A stretch of DNA of 60,731 bases, taken from contig CACWLF010000005.1 in NCBI GenBank assembly GCA_902761645.1, positions 1-60,731 on the forward strand, given 5' to 3'. The notes beneath the pieces are model-generated. The model saw only the letters and a program-made list of their open reading frames with translations. It did no database searches and was not told the origin of the DNA. Every line of letters begins with the position of its first letter. The stretch's first letter is position 1. The position numbers were made by a program, and so were the translations under genes. This DNA is from an uncultured Aeromonadales bacterium (GTDB taxonomy: Bacteria > Pseudomonadota > Gammaproteobacteria > Enterobacterales > Succinivibrionaceae). Of this stretch, positions 30,670 through 40,475 are shown piece after piece.

Positions 30670-32021
30670 AATTCATCCTTAATATAATTCAGCACTTCAT
30701 GCATTTTCATGCTATGTGATCCTTTAATCAAAACTGCAGAGATTTTAGCATTGTCGAAATTATCTTTCAGCCACTGCTTTAACTCCTCCTTAGTATTAAA
30801 AAATATCCCTTTTCCGCCACTGGCAGAAACTGATAACTCTGTTAATTTACCAACAGCCAGAAATAAATCAATTTTGGAATTTAAAACTCTTTTTCCAACC
30901 TCTTTATGCAGTTCCTCAGCCTGATCTCCTAATTCTCCCATGTCTCCCAATATCAAAACCTTATAGGCCTTCATGCTGTTTAATGTTTCAATTGCGGCAA
31001 ATACCGCATTAACTGAAGCATTATAAGTATCATCTATGAGAGTAATATTATTTTTGCTGCTGATTTGCAATCTGCCCTGAAAAGGTTCATACGATTCCAG
31101 TCCATTTTTTATAGTTTCCAGATCCAATCCAAGTGCATAGGCAACGGTAGCCGCCGCGCATGCATTTGAAACATTGTGGGTTCCAACAATCTTCAAGCCT
31201 ACCGGAATATTTCCTTGAGGGTTATGAAGAACAAATCTGGCACGTCCTAAGTCATCAAGTTCAATTGCGCTTGCATAGGTAGTCGCCGCATCATTATCAA
31301 CACTGAATGAACACAGTCTGTACTTCTTCTGCTCATTTTCAAATTCATTGTAAAATTCACTGTCACGGTTAAAAACAGCGGTTCCATCTTCAGCCAAAGC
31401 CTGAAAAATTTCGCTTTTAGCCTTAAACACACCTGCAAGAGAGCCGAAACCTTCAAGATGCGCATATCCGACATTGTTAATCAATGCAATGTCAGGATGT
31501 ACCAGATTTGTAGTGTAGGAAATTTCCCCGTGATGGTTCGTACCCATTTCAATAATGGCATATTTGTGACTTTCGGTTAAACGCAGCAGAGTTAAGGGCA
31601 CTCCTATATCGTTGTTAAAATTTCCCTTTGTTGCAAGTGTTTCTCCGGCAAGGGACAAAATCGAATAAGTCAGATCCTTTACCGTAGTTTTCCCGCAGGT
31701 TCCTGTAATACCTACAGTAACAGGATTTAATTTTTGTTTAACATATGAACCCAGCATTCCAAGTGCTTTTTTAGTATCCGGAACAATTATATACGGAACG
31801 GAGGTTTCCACCTCGCGATCGACAACCAAAGCTCTGGCACCGTTTTTTACTGCTCCGTCCAGAAAATCATGCGCATCAAACCGTTCTCCCTTAAGAGCAA
31901 AAAACAATTCATTGTCACTTGCGGATCTTGAGTCAGTAGTAACCGAAGCAACAGAAATATTATCCCCTACCAATTTCCCGTTGCAACATTCTGCAATTTC
32001 TTTCAAACTTATACTGATCAT
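30663..32021 (-). CDS. murF: UDP-MurNAc-tripeptide--D-alanyl-D-alanine ligase
   Basis: Adds D-Ala-D-Ala to complete the pentapeptide precursor. The ATP loop [14 protein letters not shown] is near residue 108, followed by [15 protein letters not shown] and [10 protein letters not shown], both MurF signatures, and C-terminal DDTYNASV. 452 residues. It needs D-Ala-D-Ala from a Ddl ligase that is not encoded in this cluster. Confidence 0.98.
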   Translation of the reverse strand: MISISLKEIAECCNGKLVGDNISVASVTTDSRSASDNELFFALKGERFDAHDFLDGAVKNGARALVVDREVETSVPYIIVPDTKKALGMLGSYVKQKLNPVTVGITGTCGKTTVKDLTYSILSLAGETLATKGNFNNDIGVPLTLLRLTESHKYAIIEMGTNHHGEISYTTNLVHPDIALINNVGYAHLEGFGSLAGVFKAKSEIFQALAEDGTAVFNRDSEFYNEFENEQKKYRLCSFSVDNDAATTYASAIELDDLGRARFVLHNPQGNIPVGLKIVGTHNVSNACAAATVAYALGLDLETIKNGLESYEPFQGRLQISSKNNITLIDDTYNASVNAVFAAIETLNSMKAYKVLILGDMGELGDQAEELHKEVGKRVLNSKIDLFLAVGKLTELSVSASGGKGIFFNTKEELKQWLKDNFDNAKISAVLIKGSHSMKMHEVLNYIKDELC

Positions 32022-32041
32022 TACATCAAATTCCTATTCTG

Positions 32042-33493
32042 CTATAAAGTTTCAATAACTTCTCTGACTATTTCCTGATCACTGAAATGATGCTTAACAT
32101 TACCAATGATCTGATAGTCTTCATGCCCCTTTCCGGCAATCAGCACCAAATCACTGTTACTTGATGAAGTTACAGCCTTAATAATAGCCTGTTTGCGATC
32201 ATATTCAATCTGATAATTATTACAATCCGCACCTTCAATAATCTGATTCATGATACGAACAGGATCCTCGGTGCGCGGATTATCATTGGTGAAAATCACG
32301 CGATCGGCAAGGCTTGTTGCAATCTTTCCCATGGCAGGACGCTTTCCGTTATCACGATCTCCGCCACAGCCGCATACTACATACAGTTTCCCCCTGGTAT
32401 GCTCCCTGGCGGCTGCAATTGCTTTTTGCAGACCGTCAGGAGTATGAGCATAATCAACAATGCATAAAGGAGATTTTTCGGTTTTAAACAATTCCATACG
32501 ACCAATCAACGGCTTTAATGATCTCATTGCAGAAATAAGCTTTTCATATGAGTCTGCAAGCGAATTAACCAAAGCCAACGCCATTACAGCATTATAAACA
32601 TTAAACAGACCTATCAACGGCACAAAAACGTCGTATTCCTTTTCGTTTTTGCAGCTTAATTTAAATGTTGTTCCGCATTCGGCTGCAGTCGGCTCTTTTA
32701 TCAAAAAGTCAGCTCCGTCACCCATTCCTACTGTTTCAGCAACCTTACTATCCAGTTTAGGTAATAAATTGCCTCTGATCATAGAATCGTCAAAGTTAAC
32801 AACAGAAACGCGATCTTTGTTTTCCAGAATAAAATCTTCCTTGACCTTATAGTATGCTTCAATTGTTTTATGAAAATCCAGATGATCACGACTCAGATTG
32901 GTAAAAGCGGTCCGCTCGTAATGAACACCGTTAATACGTCCCTGAGCAATTCCGTGACTGGAAACTTCCATCGCAACATACTGAGCTCCGTTCTCCAGGA
33001 ATTTTACCAGCAACTGCTGCAACTCTATAGGACCAGGAGTTGTATTGGATGTTGCCTCCAGATTATCAATAAATCCGTTACCTACAGTACCTATAATCGC
33101 GCATTTGTATCCCAAAGCTGCAAGAAGCTGTGCAATATAATAGGTTATTGAACTCTTGCCGTTTGTTCCGGTCACTCCAATAACCTTAAGAACTTTTGAC
33201 GGCTCTCCATAGAACTTTGCGGCAATCTGCGGTATTTTTGAATTTAAATCAGAAATACCGAAACATTTGATACCATCCGAGGAAAAAGAAAAACCGTCAC
33301 CGTTTTCATAGATAACAGCAGCAGCGCCCTGCGCTATCGCTTTAGTAATGTAAGCACGGCCGTCCTGCACCTGACCATTCATTGCCACAAATACATCACC
33401 AACGGAAATTCTGCGACTGTCCGCCTGCAAATCTCCGACCAGCAAATCAACGTTTTGTCCAATATATTCCTGAATGCAAGATAAATTTTTCAT
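32042..33493 (-). CDS. murE: UDP-MurNAc-L-Ala-D-Glu--meso-diaminopimelate ligase
   Basis: Adds the third stem amino acid. The motif DNPRTEDP near residue 405 is the DNPR signature that selects meso-diaminopimelate, so the wall is DAP-type. The ATP loop is GVTGTNGKSSITYY and the family patterns NTTPG, EVSSHGIAQGR and DYAHTPDGL are intact. 483 residues. It lies 19 bp after ftsI. Confidence 0.98.
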   Translation of the reverse strand: MKNLSCIQEYIGQNVDLLVGDLQADSRRISVGDVFVAMNGQVQDGRAYITKAIAQGAAAVIYENGDGFSFSSDGIKCFGISDLNSKIPQIAAKFYGEPSKVLKVIGVTGTNGKSSITYYIAQLLAALGYKCAIIGTVGNGFIDNLEATSNTTPGPIELQQLLVKFLENGAQYVAMEVSSHGIAQGRINGVHYERTAFTNLSRDHLDFHKTIEAYYKVKEDFILENKDRVSVVNFDDSMIRGNLLPKLDSKVAETVGMGDGADFLIKEPTAAECGTTFKLSCKNEKEYDVFVPLIGLFNVYNAVMALALVNSLADSYEKLISAMRSLKPLIGRMELFKTEKSPLCIVDYAHTPDGLQKAIAAAREHTRGKLYVVCGCGGDRDNGKRPAMGKIATSLADRVIFTNDNPRTEDPVRIMNQIIEGADCNNYQIEYDRKQAIIKAVTSSSNSDLVLIAGKGHEDYQIIGNVKHHFSDQEIVREVIETL

Positions 33494-33512
33494 TTTTCAG
33501 TATTCTTCCAAT

Positions 33513-35240
33513 TTATTTAGCATTTGTTTTTAAATCATCCGGCGGCACATTATACAACTGTAATGCGGCACTCATAACCTCTGCAAACAAAGGTCCTGCC
33601 ACCACGCCGCCGTAAAATCCACCTTTTTTAGGCTCGTTAACTATTGCTACCAGCGCAAAACGCGGATTACTTGCAGGTGCATAACCGGCAAAAGTACCGA
33701 CATAATCCTTGCCGTATCCGCCGCGTACAGCAACCTTTGCCGTACCGGTTTTACCCGCTACCGTATACCCAGGAATTCGAGCCTGCGATCCGGTACCGCC
33801 ACCGCCAACCACAGTTTCCAAAGATTCCGCCATGCGTTTCATGATTTTTTCATCAGCCACACGGACTCCGGCAGGCAGCTGACCAGGATCCAGTTTCAAT
33901 ATTGACAAAGGCTTGTGAATACCGCCGTTTGCAATAGTTACATACGCGCTCGTCAGCTGAATCGGAGAAATTCGTAAACCATAACCGAAACCTATGGTTG
34001 CTTTCTCTATGTCCGACCACCTGCGTCGATGCGGCAGCATGCCTGAAGCTTCACCAACCAAACCTAAATCCTGCTTAACACCCAATCCGAAGTCGGAAAG
34101 TGTCTGAACTATATCATCTGGATTCATTCTTAAGGCTATACGAGCCATACCTATGTTTGAGGAATATTTAATAATATCAGCAATATTTCCAGATGCCATA
34201 CGATGACTGTCAGTAATAGTCTTGGTATAAATTCTAAACGGTCTGGTATCAAAAACCTCGTTCCAGTTAGTCACTTTATGTTCCAGTGCACTGATGGCTA
34301 CTATCGGTTTCACAGTAGAACCCGGTTCATAGGTATCAGTAATCGCTCTGTTGCGCGCCCTCTGGCTTTCATAACTGTTATGAGCATTAGGATTGAACGA
34401 AGGAGCATTCACCATGGCCAGAATCTCACCGGTCTGCACATCCGCAAGAACCAGCGAAATGGAAGTGGCGTTTCTTTGTTCATATGCGGATTTTACTGCA
34501 CTGTACGCAATAGACTGCAGTCTGTGATCTATACTCAGTGTAATGTCACCTGCAGGCTTTCCTTCTGTTTCATATCCCAGAGTTTCTATTACATTGCCTC
34601 GGGCATCTTTACGGACTCTCTTCTTGCTTGGCGTAGCTGTAAGCCAGTCATCATAGCTCTTCTCCACGCCTTCTATTCCGTGATCATCGATATTGGTAAT
34701 ACCGATCAGCTGGGCATTTATCTCACCTGTAGGGTAAAATCTTCTGTACTCATTACGTGTATAGACACCTTCCAAATGCAGCTGTTCAATAAAGTCAGCT
34801 ATTGCCGATGTAACCTGACGCTGAAGATAAACAAATCTTTTATGTGGATTTGCAATCTTCTCCATCAGTTCTTCATAAGGTTCATCCAAGACCTCCGCTA
34901 TTGCTTTCCATGCTTCCTTATTGTTAATCGAACCTTTTTCATGAATAACCTTAGGATCAACATAAATAGCCCTCACAGGTATGGAAATAGCCAAAGGTTC
35001 ACCGTTACGATCGTAAATAGTACCTCTGGTTGCATCTGAGGCTAATTTTCTTACCGAACGAAGATCACCTTCATAAATCAATTTATCAGGATTAATCACC
35101 TGTATCCAAGCAGTTCTTAAAAACAACGAAAGAAATGCCAATGCTACAACAATTAAAACCAAATTAAATCGCCAGCTTATATAGGCAGGTTTTTCCTTTT
35201 TGGGTCTAATACGGCGATTTTTATTTTCCTTGGATGCCAC
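33513..35240 (-). CDS. ftsI: Septal peptidoglycan transpeptidase FtsI (PBP3)
   Basis: Class B penicillin-binding protein that cross-links septal wall together with FtsW. One N-terminal transmembrane segment (about 24-46) anchors it. The pedestal domain is followed by the transpeptidase with all three active-site motifs: STVK near residue 308, SSN near 364 and KTGTAK near 500. 575 residues, standard. It starts 5 bp after ftsL. Confidence 0.98.
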   Translation of the reverse strand: MASKENKNRRIRPKKEKPAYISWRFNLVLIVVALAFLSLFLRTAWIQVINPDKLIYEGDLRSVRKLASDATRGTIYDRNGEPLAISIPVRAIYVDPKVIHEKGSINNKEAWKAIAEVLDEPYEELMEKIANPHKRFVYLQRQVTSAIADFIEQLHLEGVYTRNEYRRFYPTGEINAQLIGITNIDDHGIEGVEKSYDDWLTATPSKKRVRKDARGNVIETLGYETEGKPAGDITLSIDHRLQSIAYSAVKSAYEQRNATSISLVLADVQTGEILAMVNAPSFNPNAHNSYESQRARNRAITDTYEPGSTVKPIVAISALEHKVTNWNEVFDTRPFRIYTKTITDSHRMASGNIADIIKYSSNIGMARIALRMNPDDIVQTLSDFGLGVKQDLGLVGEASGMLPHRRRWSDIEKATIGFGYGLRISPIQLTSAYVTIANGGIHKPLSILKLDPGQLPAGVRVADEKIMKRMAESLETVVGGGGTGSQARIPGYTVAGKTGTAKVAVRGGYGKDYVGTFAGYAPASNPRFALVAIVNEPKKGGFYGGVVAGPLFAEVMSAALQLYNVPPDDLKTNAK

Positions 35241-35245
35241 TTAAA

Positions 35246-35557
35246 CTACTCTATTTCTATATGCGCTTCAGTTTGCGCATTTGGTCGTACCATATTCAAC
35301 TGATTTTCTGCAACATCTCTTACCTTTGAGTGTTCCGACAATGTTTCTTCCTCGAGTATGAGATTACGCCATTCATTCTCCAGGTAATCCTCCTCTGTCT
35401 CAATCTGTCTCAACTGAGATATTTCAACCTTTGTTTTTGCCGTTATTACTATTGATGCCGATAAAGAGCAAACTATCAACAAATATAATAATAAAACCCA
35501 GCGGTGAAACCATAAATCCTTTATGATCTCCAATGGTAAATCTGCCGAAAATTTCAT
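35246..35557 (-). CDS. ftsL: Cell division protein FtsL
   Basis: Small bitopic protein (103 residues) of the FtsQLB complex that activates FtsWI. One transmembrane segment lies at about residues 20-43, followed by a periplasmic leucine-zipper-like coiled coil (SQLRQIETEEDYLENEWR...). Sequence identity in this family is low; assignment rests on topology, length and location between rsmH and ftsI. Confidence 0.88.
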   Translation of the reverse strand: MKFSADLPLEIIKDLWFHRWVLLLYLLIVCSLSASIVITAKTKVEISQLRQIETEEDYLENEWRNLILEEETLSEHSKVRDVAENQLNMVRPNAQTEAHIEIE

Positions 35558-35558
35558 C

Positions 35559-36497
35559 TTATGACCTCTCTCTTTGTGCTACCCTTAAAAGTGCAGAACG
35601 AGATCTTACATTTTCCTTAATTTCCTCATCAGATGGTTTAACAGGCTTCCCAACCAGAGAGAATTTGATATTTCTACTCAATTCCTCTTCCTTTATCGGT
35701 AAACCGAAAGGTACATCCGGTGGAGATGATTCTTTTTTCATAAATCTTTTTACAATTCGATCTTCAAGCGAATGAAAACTGATAACAGCCAGCCGGCCTT
35801 TATCCTTTAGAATATCAATACTTGCAGCCAAAGCCTGCTCCACTTCCTGAAGTTCTGAATTTATATAAATTCTTATTCCTTGAAAAGATCTGGTTGCCGG
35901 ATGCTTATGCGGGTCCTTAAAAGGGACAGCCTCGCTTATAAGTTTCGCCAACTGTAAAGTCGTGGAAATCGGAGTTTCATTCCTGCTCTGAACAATCGCT
36001 CTTGCAATTCGTTTAGAAAATTTTTCCTCTCCGAATTCCTTTAAAACCCATGCAATATCGGACTCATCCGCTTGATTAAGCCAATCGGCGGCACTAAGCC
36101 CCTGCGTCGGATCCATCCTCATGTCAAGAGGACCGTCACGCATAAAACTGAACCCTCTTTCAGATTCATCCAACTGAGGTGATGAAACACCAAGATCAAG
36201 CAGCATACCGCTGATTTGACCGGTCAGATTCCTGTCTTTCACAATTCCTGCAACACTGGAGAAACAATCGTGGATAATTTCAAATCTTGGATCTGTAACT
36301 TTTTGTGCTTCCCTTACTGCTTCCGGATCGCGATCGATGGCAATTAACCTTCCGTTGATGCCTAATCTGGATAAAATCAATCTTGAATGCCCACCCCTTC
36401 CGAATGTACCGTCGATATAGATACCATTCGGATCGATGTTCAATGCTTCCACAGATTCTTCCAACAGAACTGTTTTATGTGCATTATTCATAATCAT
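35559..36497 (-). CDS. rsmH: 16S rRNA (cytosine1402-N4)-methyltransferase RsmH
   Basis: SAM-dependent methyltransferase that makes N4-methyl-C1402 in the ribosomal P site. [27 protein letters not shown] (SAM motif), [12 protein letters not shown] and [15 protein letters not shown] are all conserved. 312 residues. The first ATG overlaps the mraZ end by 14 bp; a second ATG two codons later is equally possible. RsmI, which modifies the same nucleotide's ribose, is encoded just across rnpB. Confidence 0.97.
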   Translation of the reverse strand: MIMNNAHKTVLLEESVEALNIDPNGIYIDGTFGRGGHSRLILSRLGINGRLIAIDRDPEAVREAQKVTDPRFEIIHDCFSSVAGIVKDRNLTGQISGMLLDLGVSSPQLDESERGFSFMRDGPLDMRMDPTQGLSAADWLNQADESDIAWVLKEFGEEKFSKRIARAIVQSRNETPISTTLQLAKLISEAVPFKDPHKHPATRSFQGIRIYINSELQEVEQALAASIDILKDKGRLAVISFHSLEDRIVKRFMKKESSPPDVPFGLPIKEEELSRNIKFSLVGKPVKPSDEEIKENVRSRSALLRVAQRERS

Positions 36498-36954
36498 TCA
36501 AAGAAAAATCCTTTAATCTTTCAGACTTAGACCAATCTTCGCCAGGTATTGATTGCAGATCTTCGGCAATCTTTTCATTCCAAACTTCAGTGGACCATAT
36601 TTCGAAACGATTCAATTGACCTATTATCATCAGATCCTTGGTTAATTTAGCATAATTACGCAACGTAACCGGTATTAAAACTCTACCAGAAGAATCTAAT
36701 TCACAATCTGCCGCATAACCTAACAAAAGGCGTTGCAACTTGCTTTCAAGAGGATTTGTACTGGATAACTTACTTAATTTTTGTTCTAATTTTTCCCAAT
36801 TATTAAGGGGGAACAGTAAAAGACATGGATTTTGGATATCAATGGTGCATACAAATCTACCATCACTTTCCGACTTGATGGTATCTCTGTATTTTGCAGG
36901 GACAGCAATCCTTCCCTTTTGATCAAGAGATATTGAATGAGCACCGCGCAGCAT
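36484..36954 (-). CDS. mraZ: Transcriptional regulator MraZ
   Basis: DNA-binding regulator of the dcw cluster. Two AbrB-like half-domains are visible from the repeated D..GR...P..YR motif: [14 protein letters not shown] near residue 10 and [14 protein letters not shown] near residue 88. The family forms rings that bind tandem TGGGN-type repeats upstream of its own gene. Three such repeats lie 27 bp upstream here, implying autorepression. 156 residues, close to the E. coli length. Confidence 0.97.
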   Translation of the reverse strand: MLRGAHSISLDQKGRIAVPAKYRDTIKSESDGRFVCTIDIQNPCLLLFPLNNWEKLEQKLSKLSSTNPLESKLQRLLLGYAADCELDSSGRVLIPVTLRNYAKLTKDLMIIGQLNRFEIWSTEVWNEKIAEDLQSIPGEDWSKSERLKDFSLNDYE

Positions 36955-36980
36955 TAAAATTAGTCCAAAAAATTAAAAAT

Positions 36981-37010
36981 TATCCACTTTTATCCACTTT
37001 TACCCACTTA
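36981..37010 (-). promoter_or_regulatory. MraZ operator: three 10-bp direct repeats
   Basis: On the - strand the repeats are AAGTGGGTAA, AAGTGGATAA and AAGTGGATAA, head to tail with an exact 10-bp period. Their TGG(G/A)T cores with 5-base spacers match the known layout of MraZ boxes (TGGGN repeated every 10 bp between promoter and mraZ). They overlap the predicted start site. Confidence 0.8.
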
Positions 37011-37038
37011 TTTTAAAAAACTACAATATTAAAATCAA
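37010..37038 (-). promoter_or_regulatory. Candidate dcw operon promoter (Pmra)
   Basis: TTGATT and TAAAAT on the - strand, exactly 17 bp apart. The start site would be near 37003, inside the MraZ repeats, which fits autorepression. Confidence 0.65.
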
Positions 37039-37253
37039 ATTAATGTTGTTATTTTTTGCACTATGGTTGTTTTTAATAATCCGGCAGAGATGCAGCTGCT
37101 GCATTCATAATTCTGAAAATTAAACAAAAGCCGTGGCAGACCGATATTTAATCCCGCCAAACTCTGTGTATTGCGTTGGAAGATTTTGAAAAAAACAGGA
37201 AGGAAGTTCCGGCTCAGAGTTAAAACTACAAACACGGTAATATCAAGAACGGG

Positions 37254-37590
37254 AGGTGAGTCAGTCGATAAGCCGGGTTCTGTTCCTTGCGGCGACAATC
37301 ATTCATCTAGATTTGCAATCACTTGCAAACTCAAGCAATCAACCCGTTTCCAATGCGAGCAACATTATAGGAAATCTATTTGATCTTGCTCCGAGTGGAG
37401 TTTTCAATGCCACATGCTATTGCTAGATGTGCGGTGAGCTCTTACCTCGCCTTTTCACCCTTACCTTTCGGCGGTATACTTTCTGTTGCACTGTTCGTAG
37501 GCTCGCGCCTCCCAGACGTTATCTGGCACTCTGCTCTGTGGAGCCCGGACTTTCCTCTGTTATTACTAACAGCGATTGCCTAACCGACTC
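37254..37590 (-). ncRNA. rnpB: RNase P RNA, bacterial type A
   Basis: Catalytic RNA that matures tRNA 5' ends. On the - strand it contains the universally conserved GAGGAAAGTCCGGGCTCC near the 5' side, AGTGCCAG, GTGCAACAGAAAGTA, GGTAAGAGCTCACCGC, the GAGCAAGATCAAATAG core and the 3' block AGAACCCGGCTTATCGACTG ending in TCACCT. The 5' end is set from a TATAAT at 37597-37602. At about 337 nt it is shorter than E. coli (377): a 6-bp P3 hairpin with a GTAA loop and no evident P9 hairpin. The rsmI-rnpB-mraZ order is as I recall from Pseudomonas. Confidence 0.95.
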
Positions 37591-37596
37591 GCGCAG

Positions 37597-37602
37597 ATTA
37601 TA
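37597..37602 (-). promoter_or_regulatory. -10 element of the rnpB promoter
   Basis: A perfect TATAAT on the - strand, 7 bases before the predicted RNase P RNA 5' end. The -35 (TTGTTT or TTTGTT) is weak. Confidence 0.6.
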
Positions 37603-37664
37603 ACAAAACGCCATAGAAAAACAAATAGACAAATACCACAATGGACAAAAAGTAAAAATGATAT

Positions 37665-38519
37665 TTACTTCTGATCTGCGAGTCCGTTTTTCAAGGCATA
37701 GTCATATAGTTCATTTTTCTTTAACTGGTAGATTGCCGCACAGATTGAAGCGGCTTTTTTCAGCGGCATCTCATTCATTAATAGTTTCATTGTCTCCACA
37801 ACCTTCGGCGATATCTCGTTTTTCTCCTGTATGCCGGCAATCATCAAAACAAACTCACCTCTGGTTCTGTTGGGATCCTCCCTTAAAAAATCCAGCATTT
37901 GTCCTGCCGGCAAATCGTAGAAACTTTCAAAGGTTTTTGTAAGTTCACGCCCTATTACTACACGTCTTTCGGAGCCTAGCACTTCATTAATTGCCTCCAG
38001 CGTATAAACAATGCGTTTTGGTGATTCATAAAAAACACAGGTTCTGGTTTCATCAAGAATTGCAGATAATTCCGTATTCAATGCCTTTTCCTTGGTTGGA
38101 AGAAATCCCATAAAAATAAAATTATTGGTAGGAAGTCCTGATGCGCTCAAAGCGGTAATGGCAGCGCACGGTCCAGGAAGCGGGATTACCTTGATTCCCA
38201 GATCTCTGCAGTATGATACAACGTGATATCCCGGATCCGATATCAATGGCGTACCGGCATCCGATATTAAAGCCACTGATTTCCCTTCTTTTATGGTGTT
38301 AACCAAATAATCTCTTTTTTGAATTTCATTATAATCGTGCAGCGAAAACATTTTTGTCTTTATACCGTAATTATTCAGCAACAACTGTGAATGTCTAGTA
38401 TCCTCAGCACCGATATAATCAACATTTTTCAGTACTTCAACAGCTCTTAAAGTTATATCTGATAAATTACCTATCGGAGTAGGAACAATATAAAGAGCGC
38501 TTTCGATTGCATTATCCAT
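37665..38519 (-). CDS. rsmI: 16S rRNA (cytidine1402-2'-O)-methyltransferase RsmI
   Basis: SAM-dependent tetrapyrrole-methylase-fold enzyme that adds the 2'-O-methyl of C1402 in 16S rRNA. LYIVPTPIGNLSDITLRA at the start, AEDTRHS, SDAGTPLISDPG and PLPGPCA are family hallmarks. 284 residues. It is divergent from lpoA, as in most gammaproteobacteria, and read toward rnpB. Confidence 0.97.
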   Translation of the reverse strand: MDNAIESALYIVPTPIGNLSDITLRAVEVLKNVDYIGAEDTRHSQLLLNNYGIKTKMFSLHDYNEIQKRDYLVNTIKEGKSVALISDAGTPLISDPGYHVVSYCRDLGIKVIPLPGPCAAITALSASGLPTNNFIFMGFLPTKEKALNTELSAILDETRTCVFYESPKRIVYTLEAINEVLGSERRVVIGRELTKTFESFYDLPAGQMLDFLREDPNRTRGEFVLMIAGIQEKNEISPKVVETMKLLMNEMPLKKAASICAAIYQLKKNELYDYALKNGLADQK

Positions 38520-38655
38520 ATCTATTCAGATCCTTAAACATAAAACAAACTACAAACTATAGTAAACCAAATCAAAAATAATTTCTCTTCTTTTGAAAAA
38601 GATCTTTCTCAGAATATTTCACACAAGCAAAAAAATATCAAGACTAAATCAAATA

Positions 38656-38664
38656 TGATAAAAT
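38656..38664 (+). promoter_or_regulatory. Extended -10 promoter candidate for lpoA
   Basis: TGATAAAAT fits the extended -10 pattern TGnTAnAAT, about 45 bp before the lpoA ATG in the divergent rsmI-lpoA region. No good -35 is seen. Confidence 0.4.
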
Positions 38665-38707
38665 ACGCCAAAAGTTTAAGTTGAAAAAATAATTGGGAAT
38701 ATCTTAA

Positions 38708-40444
38708 ATGAAACTTAATTTGAAGTTATCCGTATTTGTGCTGGTGGCCAGTATTTTAACTGGTTGTGCGTCAACCGGCATGTCTGATTCCGCTAAAGAA
38801 GCATTGGAAAGTGGTACTCTTACAGCGTTTAGTCCGATTACCCATTCATCCGACTGGTATAAATCAATTATTGACAACGCTTCCGAAAAGGAACACTTTG
38901 ATTACTCTATATTAATTGCCCGCAGTTATATTAAAGAGAAAAATTTTGAAAAAGCAAAAATCTGGCTGGATCATGCAAAGAAAATTTCTTTCACCCAGCT
39001 ACAGGAATCAAAAATTCATATAGCTACAGCATCATTACTTTACGAACAATCCCAGTTTGCAAACGCATTAAATGAGTTGCAAAAAGTTAATTCATTACTT
39101 TCCTTATCCAACAGGGAGTGTGCCAATTACTACGTAATTCTGGCCAACACACAAAAAAGACTGGGCAAAACCGAAGATGCATATCACAGCTACATATCTC
39201 TTAATCACTATCTGACAGATACGAGTTCAAATGCATTCAAGAAAAATCAGGAAGCAATCATTTCAATTCTGCTGACTCAGAGTGTGAATAAACTTCATGA
39301 ATTAAAGAATAATGCTACAAGTCAGGAGGAACTTGGTTATCTTGATTTCGCAATCAACCATGTTTCGGCAGATCCTTCACAATACGCCGCGCTTGATGCG
39401 GCATGGCTGAATAACTATCCTGATCACCCTGCAAGAACACTGATTGATTCCGATACTTTAAAATCATTTAAACCAAATAGAAATATTGTTGCAAACGTAA
39501 GTGGGAACATCAATCAGATAGCTGTGTTAATGCCGTTATCAGGAAAGCTTGCAAACTATGGGGACGCTTTCAGACACGGTATAATGATGGCGCAAAGAGA
39601 ACAGGGATTATCCAGCAACATCAAATTCTACGATGTTAACGGTCTTGATGCCAGATCTGTTTACGATCAGGCTGTAAACGAGGGGGCTCAATTCATAATC
39701 GGACCTTTAACGAAAGATGATGTAAGTAAAATCATTACTACCGGCATTTCCGTTCCTACCCTTGCAATTAATTCATTTGATCATGTATCAACTGATAACG
39801 CATTTTTCTTTGCTGTTACTCCTGAAAATGAAGGTGCGCAGGCTGCTCAGAAAATATATTATGACGGAAAGCGCGTACCGCTGCTTATAATTCCTGATAC
39901 GGACAAGGGGAACAGAATCATTACAGGATTCCAGCAGAAGTGGTTCGAAAACAATGAGTACGGGAAGCTTACGATTAAACGTTACAAGAACAAGAGCGAA
40001 GTAACCAAGGCAATAGAAGAGGGAATGGAAGATCAGAGTGTCGATGCCGTGTATATTTGCGGTACAGCACTGGAAGCATCTCTAATTAAAACCCAGATGC
40101 AGGTTACTTATCCTAGTGATTATCGCGATTTTTACATAACAAACAATTCAAATCCGGGGAATCTGAAAGCATCTGTTACCAAAAACATGAAAGGAATGTT
40201 CCTTGGTGATATGCCATGGCTGCTCGAAGATTCAGAGTTAAAAAACTCTATCAAAGAGAGTCTTGACGTTTCAAATATGAACACACTGATTTTCTTTGCT
40301 TTGGGTTACGATTCAATAACCATTGTCCCTAATATGAAATCAATGATTGATAACGATATTCCATTAAATGGTTTAACAGGACGTTTAACAGTCAACAAAC
40401 AGGGAAAGGTTGTAATAGAAAACTCCTGGGTGGAAATCAACTAA
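38708..40444 (+). CDS. lpoA: Penicillin-binding protein activator LpoA
   Basis: Outer-membrane lipoprotein that reaches through the periplasm to stimulate PBP1A. The lipobox is LTGC with Cys near residue 20. The N-terminal half (to about 230) is helical and TPR-like (repeated A..Y...S... patterns). The C-terminal half is a periplasmic binding-protein fold beginning IAVLMPLSGKLANYGDAFRHGI. At 578 residues it matches the Haemophilus form rather than the longer E. coli one. It heads a three-gene + strand unit with a DiaA-like gene and dolP. Confidence 0.95.
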   Translation: MKLNLKLSVFVLVASILTGCASTGMSDSAKEALESGTLTAFSPITHSSDWYKSIIDNASEKEHFDYSILIARSYIKEKNFEKAKIWLDHAKKISFTQLQESKIHIATASLLYEQSQFANALNELQKVNSLLSLSNRECANYYVILANTQKRLGKTEDAYHSYISLNHYLTDTSSNAFKKNQEAIISILLTQSVNKLHELKNNATSQEELGYLDFAINHVSADPSQYAALDAAWLNNYPDHPARTLIDSDTLKSFKPNRNIVANVSGNINQIAVLMPLSGKLANYGDAFRHGIMMAQREQGLSSNIKFYDVNGLDARSVYDQAVNEGAQFIIGPLTKDDVSKIITTGISVPTLAINSFDHVSTDNAFFFAVTPENEGAQAAQKIYYDGKRVPLLIIPDTDKGNRIITGFQQKWFENNEYGKLTIKRYKNKSEVTKAIEEGMEDQSVDAVYICGTALEASLIKTQMQVTYPSDYRDFYITNNSNPGNLKASVTKNMKGMFLGDMPWLLEDSELKNSIKESLDVSNMNTLIFFALGYDSITIVPNMKSMIDNDIPLNGLTGRLTVNKQGKVVIENSWVEIN

Positions 40445-40475
40445 AAACAAAATTCTTGTAAAAGGAGCAGCACAA

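Noticed and set aside
36955-37253. Extra gene between mraZ and rnpB
   Set aside because: Apart from the MraZ repeats and promoter, only AT-rich sequence without a start signal is present; a T-run near 37188 might end the rnpB transcript but lacks a convincing stem.
37171-37583. Short open frames on the + strand between mraZ and rsmI
   Set aside because: They lie over RNase P RNA on the - strand and lack ribosome sites.
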